Shown here: positions 13,520 to 21,026 of the stretch, in pieces
How the letters are laid out: each line of letters starts with the position of its first letter
Position numbering within the stretch: the first letter of the stretch is position 1
IMG/VR virus record: IMGVR_UViG_3300050025_000251
Location: 1-21,026 of that record
Reading direction: 5' to 3' (one strand)
Origin: a virus
Length of the DNA stretch: 21,026 nucleotides
The notes under the pieces: generated by a model
Database searches by the model: none
Told to the model about the DNA's origin: nothing
Seen by the model: the letters and a program-made list of their open reading frames with translations, nothing else
Position numbers and translations under genes: made by a program

Positions 13520-15535
13520 CTACACTCGTGGCAAATTGCTAAGTGTCTTTAGACCAGCAACAACCTTATCCAAATGAATCATAGAACGTTGAAGTGCCCC
13601 CTCATCCACCGAGTTGAGCCCCATACGAGTAGCTACTAGTAACTCCGCCAGCTTCCGTATAACTGCCTCGAACTCTGGTACATAGCTGGCAAAGATGGTG
13701 ACGTTCTCGGAGTTGATGAACCCCACTGACAGTATCTTGTCCACCGACGTCGGGTCCTCGAGCATGGCTGCTTCCTTGAGCAAGTAAGCCCTTAGGTTAG
13801 GCAGGCTCTTCAAGTACTCGGCAGCAGCAGTCTTGGCCTTCTGGAAGCTATCCTTGAATGGGGTTACCTTCCCAGCCTCAAACCAAATCTCCTGGCTGCC
13901 TTGCTTACGCATGCCCACCAGGTCCTTCTCGAACTGTACAGGGTCCTGCCCCAGCACAGTGCCCAAGAAGACTGCATCATCCTTACCCAGACACACAGAC
14001 TCCATTACACCTGCCAATTTATCTATGGCTTCTCCCTGGAAGGTGAAATTCTTTCCGCTATCCGTGATGACCCGCACAGCAGTTGGCAAAGCACGAGCTT
14101 CAGCAACCTTGGTATATTCATCTGGGGATGAGGCCAGATCAACTACCTCATTGAAGGACAAGAAGCCACAATCTTCAGGAATTCCGTAGTGTCCTTCTTC
14201 GATCATGGACACTTCTTTTAGGTCTGGTAGCTTGGTTATGATCAGTTGCTCGCCAGTAACAGTGTCACACTTGAACCCACTACCTTCCGGCGTTTCAATG
14301 GTTGCATGAATGTTGACGGGCACAAATGCAATAGCGCCTTCGGGAGTGGCGTAGTAGAAGGAGCCGAAACCTTCTGGGTCTGTATCCAGAAGGTCTGTGT
14401 GTCGACCAATAGGTACACCAGCAATGTTCTCCTGCATCGCTGACTCACTACCGTTTGTGAACAAGGCCATAGGTAGAAGAGTACCGCTGAAATCCATGAC
14501 CTTCGGAAAGACCCAACCCACTAGCTCCCGGTTCTCATCTTGGGTCTTGACTTTGTAGATACCAAACGAATTGACCACTTCGATCTGAAGGTCAAGCAAC
14601 GTATCCTTTACCACCGGTTGCGTAGTGATAGTCGTAGTGCCATCAGCCTCTACTCTGGATACCATGTCCCCACCTAGTGCACCTACTGCTGCCGGGCGAG
14701 GAACATCTTGAGAGTCCGGAATCAGAGCTTCGGTATTTGCTGTCTTGATCCGAAAACCACTTTCAATCTTCTGAATCTGAATAACATTGGGTGTGATGGC
14801 CCTGGCCACCTTCTGCAAGTAGTCGGGTCCAGTTTCTCCCGATAGGTCTGCCTTGCCCAACTTGTCTAGGAACTCGTGCACATATTCATTCCTTGTGACC
14901 TGGGCATATGTCACTGGGTCGTTAGCCCCCAGTTTCTCTATAGCATCTCCAGCTTGTTTCTCTGTGATGGTCGGAAGAATGGCATCGAACAAACACTGAG
15001 CCTGAGCACTACTCTCCTTACCCATTCCCGCAGCTCCGATGTCTGCCATGATGGGTCCACGTGCACCACCGTACTGTCTGTGCGGCGGATACAACTGTTC
15101 GATCAGAGAGATATCCCCTGGTCGTTCACGGATAGCCTCAAATAGATTGGGCCTGAACAGAGCCTTCTTCAGTCTCTCATCCGTCAGAGGTTCTACCTTC
15201 CCGTCATACATCAGAACATCAAGCGGTTTCAACTTACCATCCTGGATGATGACTGGGATCAAAGCCTTCTGTCTGCCCTTCAACACTTCGGGAGTGTCAT
15301 CATCCCTAGGATTGATGGCCATCTTGTTGAGTAGCTCAATCTGACCTAGACCATATCTCCGGTCAGCATCGATAGTACGAAGCACAACCTTCGGAGAGTA
15401 GTCGCTGGAATAAGGTACTTGCCGATACAGCTCGTCTAGGATTTGCTGAGGCCAGTCGTTAGCATCCTCACTTAGACCTGCCTCCATACCTGTCTTTTCG
15501 ATCTGAATAGGTGCGTTGTCTAGAAACAGGTCCAT
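13520..15535 (-). CDS. Probable large structural protein, 671 aa
   Basis: I choose ATG 15535: GAGGAG lies six bases upstream, overlapping the stop of the preceding gene, whereas the reading from 15565 overlaps that gene. The N-terminal 150 residues are acidic and Pro-rich, followed by Gly-rich GGARGPIMADIGAAGMGKE (156-174). The middle (about 250-450) has alternating hydrophobic residues typical of beta sheet and many Gly/Thr/Asp, as in tail or baseplate proteins. The C-terminal 150 residues are helical. K-T-A occurs at Lys264 and once more near residue 570. There is no enzyme motif. It lies between the baseplate spike and the terL region, so a tail, neck or head component is likely. Confidence 0.75.
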   Translation of the reverse strand: MDLFLDNAPIQIEKTGMEAGLSEDANDWPQQILDELYRQVPYSSDYSPKVVLRTIDADRRYGLGQIELLNKMAINPRDDDTPEVLKGRQKALIPVIIQDGKLKPLDVLMYDGKVEPLTDERLKKALFRPNLFEAIRERPGDISLIEQLYPPHRQYGGARGPIMADIGAAGMGKESSAQAQCLFDAILPTITEKQAGDAIEKLGANDPVTYAQVTRNEYVHEFLDKLGKADLSGETGPDYLQKVARAITPNVIQIQKIESGFRIKTANTEALIPDSQDVPRPAAVGALGGDMVSRVEADGTTTITTQPVVKDTLLDLQIEVVNSFGIYKVKTQDENRELVGWVFPKVMDFSGTLLPMALFTNGSESAMQENIAGVPIGRHTDLLDTDPEGFGSFYYATPEGAIAFVPVNIHATIETPEGSGFKCDTVTGEQLIITKLPDLKEVSMIEEGHYGIPEDCGFLSFNEVVDLASSPDEYTKVAEARALPTAVRVITDSGKNFTFQGEAIDKLAGVMESVCLGKDDAVFLGTVLGQDPVQFEKDLVGMRKQGSQEIWFEAGKVTPFKDSFQKAKTAAAEYLKSLPNLRAYLLKEAAMLEDPTSVDKILSVGFINSENVTIFASYVPEFEAVIRKLAELLVATRMGLNSVDEGALQRSMIHLDKVVAGLKTLSNLPRV

Positions 15536-15545
15536 GATGAACTCC

Positions 15546-15827
15546 TCACTTGATTTGACCAGCAACTGCCCCAGCAGGACAAGTGCCTACTACTTGCGCT
15601 GCTGCAGTAAGCTGAGCACAGACACCGTTAGCTACAGCATCTGCAATGGTACGTGCCAAAGATTGATCTAATGTAACCGGGGTCTGACCGGTAACGGATG
15701 TCTTCACATCCACAGTGCCATCCTCATTTGGTGTCTTTAACAAAGACATTGCGGGGGCTGAGCCGATAGGTTTTGCTACCAGCAAAGCATAAATGGCATC
15801 AGACATGACGGAAGGTACAAGAGGCAT
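15546..15827 (-). CDS. Small unknown protein, 93 aa, between spike and structural gene
   Basis: ATG 15827 lies five bases after the spike gene's stop. No clear ribosome site is visible, so translation is probably coupled; an alternative ATG at codon 8 has none either. The first 20 residues are mildly hydrophobic (MSDAIYALLVAKPIG), the middle is Thr/Val-rich, and the C-terminus is Ala/Gly-rich with two Cys (GVCAQL, GTCPAG). A small baseplate partner of the spike is a reasonable guess from position, but I see no PAAR signature. Confidence 0.65.
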   Translation of the reverse strand: MPLVPSVMSDAIYALLVAKPIGSAPAMSLLKTPNEDGTVDVKTSVTGQTPVTLDQSLARTIADAVANGVCAQLTAAAQVVGTCPAGAVAGQIK

Positions 15828-15832
15828 TTGAT

Positions 15833-17077
15833 CTATTTAACCACAACTTTCTTGGCCAGAATAGCTTGCAACGTACCTACCTGTGTAGGTGGAGCGTACG
15901 GCAAATGTGTATGAGTAGCAAGCCACTGCACTAACTGTAGCCCAAGAGGGGCCGGCTCGGAAGCGTCAGGACCACCTATTTTTGTAAGGGGGGCGTCGAT
16001 TGTCTTGATCTTAGCCCAAGTCTCGGTGCTTGAGTCTGCACCAGTGATGGTATGTTCACCTGTGATGGTCTCAGTAACCTTACCGTTCACAGTTACTGAA
16101 CGGTCTCCAGTTACCTGAATGGTCTGGTCACCTCCGACCGTCAAGGAATCATCCTGCTTCACCTCTACCGTACGAGAGCCAGCCTGCATGGAGTAAGAGT
16201 AGCCATCCTTAGATATCCGCAGTACATAGGCCGGGTCTCCTGAAACCTTGCCACTAGCAGGGTCTATGTTACTGGGTGCAATCACAACCTCTATGAATGT
16301 CTTGTCATCACTAGGTCCGCCAGGAGGCTTAGGTTCTGAATCTAACGAACCTACACTTACCTTAATAGAGGCATTCTTATCCTGAGCAAACTCTCTAGTC
16401 AAAAGGGTGAACTCAGTAGGTGCATTGCCCCCAGGGTCTTTCTCTACCGGGTGTACTAGCCAGGACAAGGAACCAGCAGCTGTGTTGAGTTCATAGTTCT
16501 CACAGAAGTCCCGGATGTAATTATTGATAGGGACATAGGCACGTTGGCAAATATTCGTAGACCCTATTTGCAGGACCCCACCCCTCTTTAAGATCAAAAA
16601 GTTCTCATCTCTGCCCTGTATCCATATGTCCCCCGGGTTCATCACAGGACGCCCAGCACGATAGCTAGCATCTGTGGTCTTAGGTGTAGTTGTCCCGCCC
16701 GAGTTGGTAGTCTGAGCTGGAGGCATATCATCAGGACTCTCTACATCCGGATCTTGTGCCTCTTGTTTAACATCCCCAGAGACAGCCCCTGTCACCTCTG
16801 GGGCTGTGATGAAACCCATAACAAACGGAGACTCTTCATCTGAAGGCCAACATAGAACACAGATTGCCCCTACTTCCGGGCAACAGTTGAATCCTTCTCC
16901 GTTGTTGTAGTGCAGGTATGGAGACATCACCTGTACCCCAACCATCTGTTTACCGCTATGTTGAGCCGTCCAGTCCACGGTCATGTTCTGGGTATTCGCA
17001 CCCGCGATTACACCTGTCTCGAATCTAGCTGTTCGATTGCCGGTTCTAGCAGCAGAGTTTCTGAAGGAGGCAGCCAT
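15833..17077 (-). CDS. Baseplate spike protein, gp5/VgrG-like
   Basis: 414 aa from ATG 17077, which overlaps the beta' stop by one base (TAATG), with GGAG nine bases upstream. The N-terminal ~110 residues resemble an OB fold (VGVQVMSPYLHY, then a VGAICVLCWPSDEESPFVMGFI pattern typical of gp5/gpV spikes). A Pro/Thr/Gly linker follows. Residues from about 315-375 have regular short repeats (SLTVGGDQTIQVTGDRSVTV, then NGKVTETITGEHTI), the signature of the intertwined trimeric beta-helix needle. The C-terminal WLATHTHLPYAPPT pattern recurs in phage spike proteins. It would puncture the host envelope during tail contraction. No lysozyme domain is present, unlike T4 gp5. Confidence 0.85.
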   Translation of the reverse strand: MAASFRNSAARTGNRTARFETGVIAGANTQNMTVDWTAQHSGKQMVGVQVMSPYLHYNNGEGFNCCPEVGAICVLCWPSDEESPFVMGFITAPEVTGAVSGDVKQEAQDPDVESPDDMPPAQTTNSGGTTTPKTTDASYRAGRPVMNPGDIWIQGRDENFLILKRGGVLQIGSTNICQRAYVPINNYIRDFCENYELNTAAGSLSWLVHPVEKDPGGNAPTEFTLLTREFAQDKNASIKVSVGSLDSEPKPPGGPSDDKTFIEVVIAPSNIDPASGKVSGDPAYVLRISKDGYSYSMQAGSRTVEVKQDDSLTVGGDQTIQVTGDRSVTVNGKVTETITGEHTITGADSSTETWAKIKTIDAPLTKIGGPDASEPAPLGLQLVQWLATHTHLPYAPPTQVGTLQAILAKKVVVK

Positions 17078-20000
17078 TAGTACCACTCCGGATGTTCTTT
17101 AGGGGGGCGCCCCAGCTCGGCAGCATATACGATCGCCGGGATAGGATGTAGGCTGTGTATGTGACTCTGCCATCCTTGTTGAGCTGCCTGGATAACAGTC
17201 TTTGCCAAATCCTCGTGGTTGAGCTTCGCCATCCAGTCCTCTTGCATATCCATGGGTAGTACGTTTACACCCTTCAGTATAGGCTCGTGAACTATTGGCC
17301 GCTCTCCCTTAGCCATATGCCTATTCAGAGATGATACATATGTAGTAGGAGCAAAGTCACCACGGATAAAGTGTGTAGAAGACCCTGGGTCTTTGATCTT
17401 GGTAAGATTAGTAAGAGCCTTGATCACAATCTCATGGTTGCGTCTACGAATCCCTTCCCCTTTGTACATATTATCTAGATCATTAGCTAGCAAAGCTTGC
17501 ACTGGCTCCAGCCCGGTCAAGGGGAGCATCTCATGCGGATTCACACGGCCTTCTGATATAGGTAGCCCCTTCTTGACTTCCGTGCCTACTACCAGTGGTT
17601 TCTTATCATAGACAGGCAGTCCTCTGGACTGCGGGATATAGTGTCGCTCGCCCTCTATGATCACATTGTGACCACCGGCTGTATCCTTTTCAATCTTAGT
17701 CACCTTCCCATTCACAGTACTCAAAGTAGCAGAACCAGGAAGGTTCTTCGGGAACATGAGTAAGTCTTGTACCTGCTCAAACTGATCAACAAGGGATGAT
17801 TTAGATGCTGCAGTGCCCCCGCCATGAAAAGCCTTCATCGCAAGCTGTGTTGCACGTTCTCCCAAAGCCTGGCCAGCAAGCACACCCACATTCAAGCCTA
17901 TTTCTGGAAGGGTACCATTCTCGGTTAGCCCTATGCATTTTTGACAGAATCCTGGTCCATGCAGACAACGAAGCGGAGACCTTACCACTACCTTGCCTAC
18001 ATTATTGTTCCGAAAAGCACTTCTGAGTTCTGGTGTGATGAGAGTTCCTGTCTTTACGACCTTGTTACCTAGCTTAACATCTGCGGCCGTATACCGATCT
18101 AAGATGTCCTTCTCATCTACAGACAGAGCAATACCTTTGTCTGTGCCACAGTCATGATCTAAGATGAGATTATTCATCGTAGAGTTTATGACCTGCTTGG
18201 TGATGTGCCCAGGCTCTTGTACTGCTTGTACCTTCTGAATAACACCCTTACGCCCACCACTAGTAGCTGTCCAATAGCCGGCAATATCAAGCCCTTCAGC
18301 ATAGGACCTACGTACAGGGTTAGGTAATATCTCCCCCTTGTGATTGGCCATAAGCATGGGAGCGGTACGTATCTGCCGAATGGTATCTATACCTCCCTTC
18401 ATACCCATATTGTGCAGCAACATGAGATTGTTGCCCTCTTCAGGTATAGCTTTTAGATGGGCATTCAATTCGTCTGTAGCCTTCGCATAGGCTTCGATAG
18501 CTTTAGCATCTCTAGTTGGGCCCGACATTTTAGAAACCAGAGCATCGGCTTTAGCCAAAATTCTATCTCTGGCTTCCCGTTCAGGAGCCAAATCCTTTAG
18601 GCCGACAGAGAAGGCAGTCTGGGTAGCCCACATATTTCCCAAGTCTTTAAGCTTGTTGATGGACTGCCCATACTCGTTCTTATGCTCCTTCGCAATGCGA
18701 GTCATCAGCTCTTCTTGGGCTGATGAGTTTAGCGGGTCCTTCTTCTCTAGATACTCCCGTCGCATAGCTTCAGGTAAGGCGCCGGCCACCATGAACCTAC
18801 CTACTGTAGAGTGAATGCCACCAACCTTTACTTGATCTGTGAGCTTGGCTTCTCCTTTTCTTACCGCAGTCTCTACATCCTGAATCGTAGAGAACTCGTG
18901 GTTGGTGACAGCTCCTACACGTGTAAGACCATACAGACCCAATTTACTTTCGCCAGATGGACTATACATAATCCGGCCACTGGCGGGGCTGAATAGGTTA
19001 TTGGATGGAAACATCTTGTAAGCTTCAGCAACGGCATCTGAGCCGATAGGTACAAAAGCTCCCATGCAGTCCCAAACTGCAGCACCATTAGCCATAGTAA
19101 ATGTCCAAGGCCCTGGAACTTTCAGATCATACATGGTTTTGATCTCACCAGTAGCCTTGGAAGATACTACCTTGTCCCAACCTACGTTATCATTCAGAGC
19201 GAGACTGAACCACCTGGAAAGGTATCCAGAACGAATAGACGTATCAATTAGCCGGTTCAAAATCTGTGCTGATATTCTAGTTATACCTCCATCAGATTTG
19301 TGCAAAGTAATGTAACAAGATCTAGCCGCAACATGCTGACCATGCCCCTTTCTTTTAGCTGCACCCAAGCCAAGCAAATGCTTTAACAACTCTTCTTTGG
19401 CCAAATCTGGAAGAGGTACCTTATCTGCTCGACCGTGTGCTATTTTATCGGAACTTCGAAGCTTAGCAAGTGCAGCTCTCTTAGTGGAGTGCTCCAACAC
19501 AATCCAGGTGGCGTCTTGTACAGTACGTATTGAGAATGTAATAACCCAAGATGATTTGCCAGCAGGTGTATGTGTGGGTGTACAGCTAGCCACAAGACCT
19601 AGCGATAATCCAAGAAGCTGGATACTCTCCATCAAATCTTGACTAGTGGTACTGTAGGACATTGAGAATTGCGGAGCTTTGCCACCAGTACCTTTAGTCC
19701 AGTTCACAGTACCATCTGTATCGATCAAACCGCAAAACAGGCCCTTACAAAATTCTGTGGGGAAGTGCAGAAAACCTTCTGGCAGGTGTTTGTTAGCAGC
19801 TCCTTCTCCGACTAGAGGCTCCAACCATAGCCCTAAAGCGGTAGAACTTATACTTGATTTGAATGACTGACATTCATACTCCCCGAACTTGTGCGTAGCT
19901 GAGATGTCGCCAGTATGTGTCTTCTGTGAGATGTACTTACCTATGGTATCCCATTTGTCAGCCACATCTCTACCATCAGCACCATAAGCCAAGTGCACTG

Positions 20001-21026
20001 ATCTACTCTCAGAAGCAGACTTGTCTATTAACTTACCCGTAAAACCATAACTGGGTCCTTTGTTAGTCACCCAACCGTCTCCAACAGTCGCACCCAAAAA
20101 CCAACCTACATCAAATGTAGCTGGTACATCCGCCAACATGGCGGTGGCTCTATTACTCTTTGCTGTGGCGCCGGGTAAAGAGGGTATAGGTGCTGGTCCT
20201 GAATTCAAGTATCGCAAAGTTGGTAACCACATACCTTCAGCATTTGCCGGCACAGCATCATAAACCTCCAAGGTGGCCGGGTTAAGAAGAGCCAGGCTAT
20301 GATCTTCGGAGACGAACATCTCCCGGCCTCTCTCCGTCTCTATCCTCCATTCTTCGCATGCAGGATGCACAGAGTATTCAGTCACCTCTGACATCTCAAA
20401 TGCACCATCACTATACGCTGGTACAAATGTACCAGGTGGTACCTCATATACGCTAACGCCAGCTTCTGTTGTCCGAATTGGATCAGGCAAGTGCGGGAAG
20501 TTTGCAAGGTCTACGATCTTATATGAGAAGAGTTTTCCAGTGTGTGGCATGCCATCAGCATACTTCTCATCAAGTACCGATGCAAGTAGAATCTCGCCTA
20601 TGACGCTATCGCCGTCGAAGTCAGCATTGAATCCACTAGTAACTAGTGGATGTACCTGAATAGCCTTACCACTCACAATTCTGGGTTTGAAAGCCTGAAT
20701 ACCGTACTTGTGTAGTACGGGGTCTCTCTTCAATAGAATAGGCCGGTGAAGGATAACTCTATCCAACGCTCGATTTACTATTTCCCCACCCTCCGCCAAC
20801 TTCTTTTGTGCCGCCAAAGGTGAAACCCCCAATAGGTTTCTCAACTCGCGGATTATGAAAGGCTTGTACAATTCTAGTGCCGCAGCTTTTGGTATACCTA
20901 CCTCATCCAAACTAAGGGATGGTTCCGGGATGATAGTTCCACGCATAGTCATGTCTTGCTTACGTGTAACCAACTGCTCCTGGAAAAAGCCTTCCTTAGG
21001 TTGCCCTACCTTAGAGTCGGTACTTG
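17077..21026 (-). CDS. rpoC: RNA polymerase beta' subunit, bacterial type, with intein; 5' end outside window
   Basis: The frame stays open to the right edge, so the gene is partial; a TTG at 20973 is only an internal codon. The visible part begins at the QEQLVTRKQDM region, matching bacterial beta' shortly before the active site. NADFDGD (20608-20628) carries the three Mg-binding Asp and is interrupted right after it by an intein (19069-20607). Beyond it are PSNNLFSPASGR, the bridge/trigger-helix region with EGLDIAGYW and SGGRKG, the zinc site (DCGT plus CLHGPGFCQKC) and GQALGERATQLAMKAFHGGG. The mature chain is shorter than E. coli beta' and lacks the large trigger-loop insertion. Its stop overlaps the spike gene, so it is expressed with particle proteins. 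The bacterial-like conservation is stronger than in phiKZ-type polymerases. Confidence 0.95.
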   Translation of the reverse strand, partial: STDSKVGQPKEGFFQEQLVTRKQDMTMRGTIIPEPSLSLDEVGIPKAAALELYKPFIIRELRNLLGVSPLAAQKKLAEGGEIVNRALDRVILHRPILLKRDPVLHKYGIQAFKPRIVSGKAIQVHPLVTSGFNADFDGDSVIGEILLASVLDEKYADGMPHTGKLFSYKIVDLANFPHLPDPIRTTEAGVSVYEVPPGTFVPAYSDGAFEMSEVTEYSVHPACEEWRIETERGREMFVSEDHSLALLNPATLEVYDAVPANAEGMWLPTLRYLNSGPAPIPSLPGATAKSNRATAMLADVPATFDVGWFLGATVGDGWVTNKGPSYGFTGKLIDKSASESRSVHLAYGADGRDVADKWDTIGKYISQKTHTGDISATHKFGEYECQSFKSSISSTALGLWLEPLVGEGAANKHLPEGFLHFPTEFCKGLFCGLIDTDGTVNWTKGTGGKAPQFSMSYSTTSQDLMESIQLLGLSLGLVASCTPTHTPAGKSSWVITFSIRTVQDATWIVLEHSTKRAALAKLRSSDKIAHGRADKVPLPDLAKEELLKHLLGLGAAKRKGHGQHVAARSCYITLHKSDGGITRISAQILNRLIDTSIRSGYLSRWFSLALNDNVGWDKVVSSKATGEIKTMYDLKVPGPWTFTMANGAAVWDCMGAFVPIGSDAVAEAYKMFPSNNLFSPASGRIMYSPSGESKLGLYGLTRVGAVTNHEFSTIQDVETAVRKGEAKLTDQVKVGGIHSTVGRFMVAGALPEAMRREYLEKKDPLNSSAQEELMTRIAKEHKNEYGQSINKLKDLGNMWATQTAFSVGLKDLAPEREARDRILAKADALVSKMSGPTRDAKAIEAYAKATDELNAHLKAIPEEGNNLMLLHNMGMKGGIDTIRQIRTAPMLMANHKGEILPNPVRRSYAEGLDIAGYWTATSGGRKGVIQKVQAVQEPGHITKQVINSTMNNLILDHDCGTDKGIALSVDEKDILDRYTAADVKLGNKVVKTGTLITPELRSAFRNNNVGKVVVRSPLRCLHGPGFCQKCIGLTENGTLPEIGLNVGVLAGQALGERATQLAMKAFHGGGTAASKSSLVDQFEQVQDLLMFPKNLPGSATLSTVNGKVTKIEKDTAGGHNVIIEGERHYIPQSRGLPVYDKKPLVVGTEVKKGLPISEGRVNPHEMLPLTGLEPVQALLANDLDNMYKGEGIRRRNHEIVIKALTNLTKIKDPGSSTHFIRGDFAPTTYVSSLNRHMAKGERPIVHEPILKGVNVLPMDMQEDWMAKLNHEDLAKTVIQAAQQGWQSHIHSLHPIPAIVYAAELGRPPKEHPEWY
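19069..20607 (-). mobile_element. LAGLIDADG intein in beta', 513 aa, at the catalytic motif
   Basis: Removing these 513 codons joins NADFDGD to CMGAFVPIGSDAVAEA, restoring the continuous beta' alignment. The N-terminal splicing residue is Ser (20605-20607). Block B reads REMFVSEDHSL with its His at 20299-20301. The homing endonuclease has FLGATVGDG (20074-20100) and LFCGLIDTDG (19711-19740), both acidic residues kept. Block F reads MYDLKVPGPWTFTMANG. The C-terminus is AVWD before Cys+1, in place of the usual His-Asn: Trp replaces the penultimate His and Asp replaces the terminal Asn. Inteins ending in Asp are known to splice, but the double change is unusual. Without splicing, the polymerase would be dead. 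Confidence 0.9.

Noticed and set aside
17077-20973. Complete 1298-aa polymerase gene starting at TTG 20973
   Set aside because: The frame remains open to the right edge, and the upstream codons (KEGFFQEQL) continue the beta' family pattern, so the true start lies outside the window.

Overview
The window looks like part of the genome of a large tailed (myovirus-type) bacteriophage. Four recognisable genes support this: a large terminase subunit, a gp5/VgrG-like baseplate spike, a probable prohead protease, and a bacterial-type RNA polymerase beta' subunit sitting inside a run of virion-type genes. The host cannot be read from the sequence. Genes are tightly packed with AGGAG-type ribosome binding sites, and most junctions on the minus strand are overlaps of 1-8 nt or gaps of about 10 nt.

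Layout. (1) 1-4899, minus strand, an operon of virion or virion-like genes: a 314-aa protein, a 102-aa glycine/alanine-rich protein, a 210-aa protein, a cysteine-tripeptide-repeat protein, a probable head-maturation protease, and an acidic protein with a glycine-zipper tail that runs off the left edge. A sigma70-like promoter (TTGACA-18-TATCAT) precedes this operon. (2) 4973-9971, plus strand, small unknown genes followed by a nucleotide/NAD module: PRPP synthetase-like and nicotinamide phosphoribosyltransferase (NAMPT/NadV). Units here start from a repeated motif, GGTATAAGGATATTG, and end at hairpin terminators. (3) 10004-11836, minus strand, terL. (4) 11837-12077, a gene-free gap holding a fourth copy of the motif and a candidate structured non-coding RNA of about 190 nt. 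(5) 12078-21026, minus strand, another virion-type operon: RNA polymerase beta' (5' end outside the window, interrupted by a LAGLIDADG intein), baseplate spike, a 93-aa protein, a 671-aa probable structural protein, a 302-aa and a 175-aa protein.

How it fits together. The beta' chain keeps the bacterial active-site, trigger-loop and zinc motifs. Its stop codon overlaps the start of the spike gene, so it is expressed with particle proteins. The PRPP synthetase and NAMPT supply consecutive substrates: ribose-5-phosphate to PRPP, then PRPP plus nicotinamide to NMN. This would let the phage rebuild NAD after host or defence-driven depletion. Points most worth a second look are the intein placed directly after the catalytic NADFDGD of beta' with atypical end residues, the 19-fold xxC repeat protein with a coding-like extension beyond its UGA stop, the repeated plus-strand promoter motif, the structured RNA beside terL, and a recurring K-T-A motif in the putative virion proteins.
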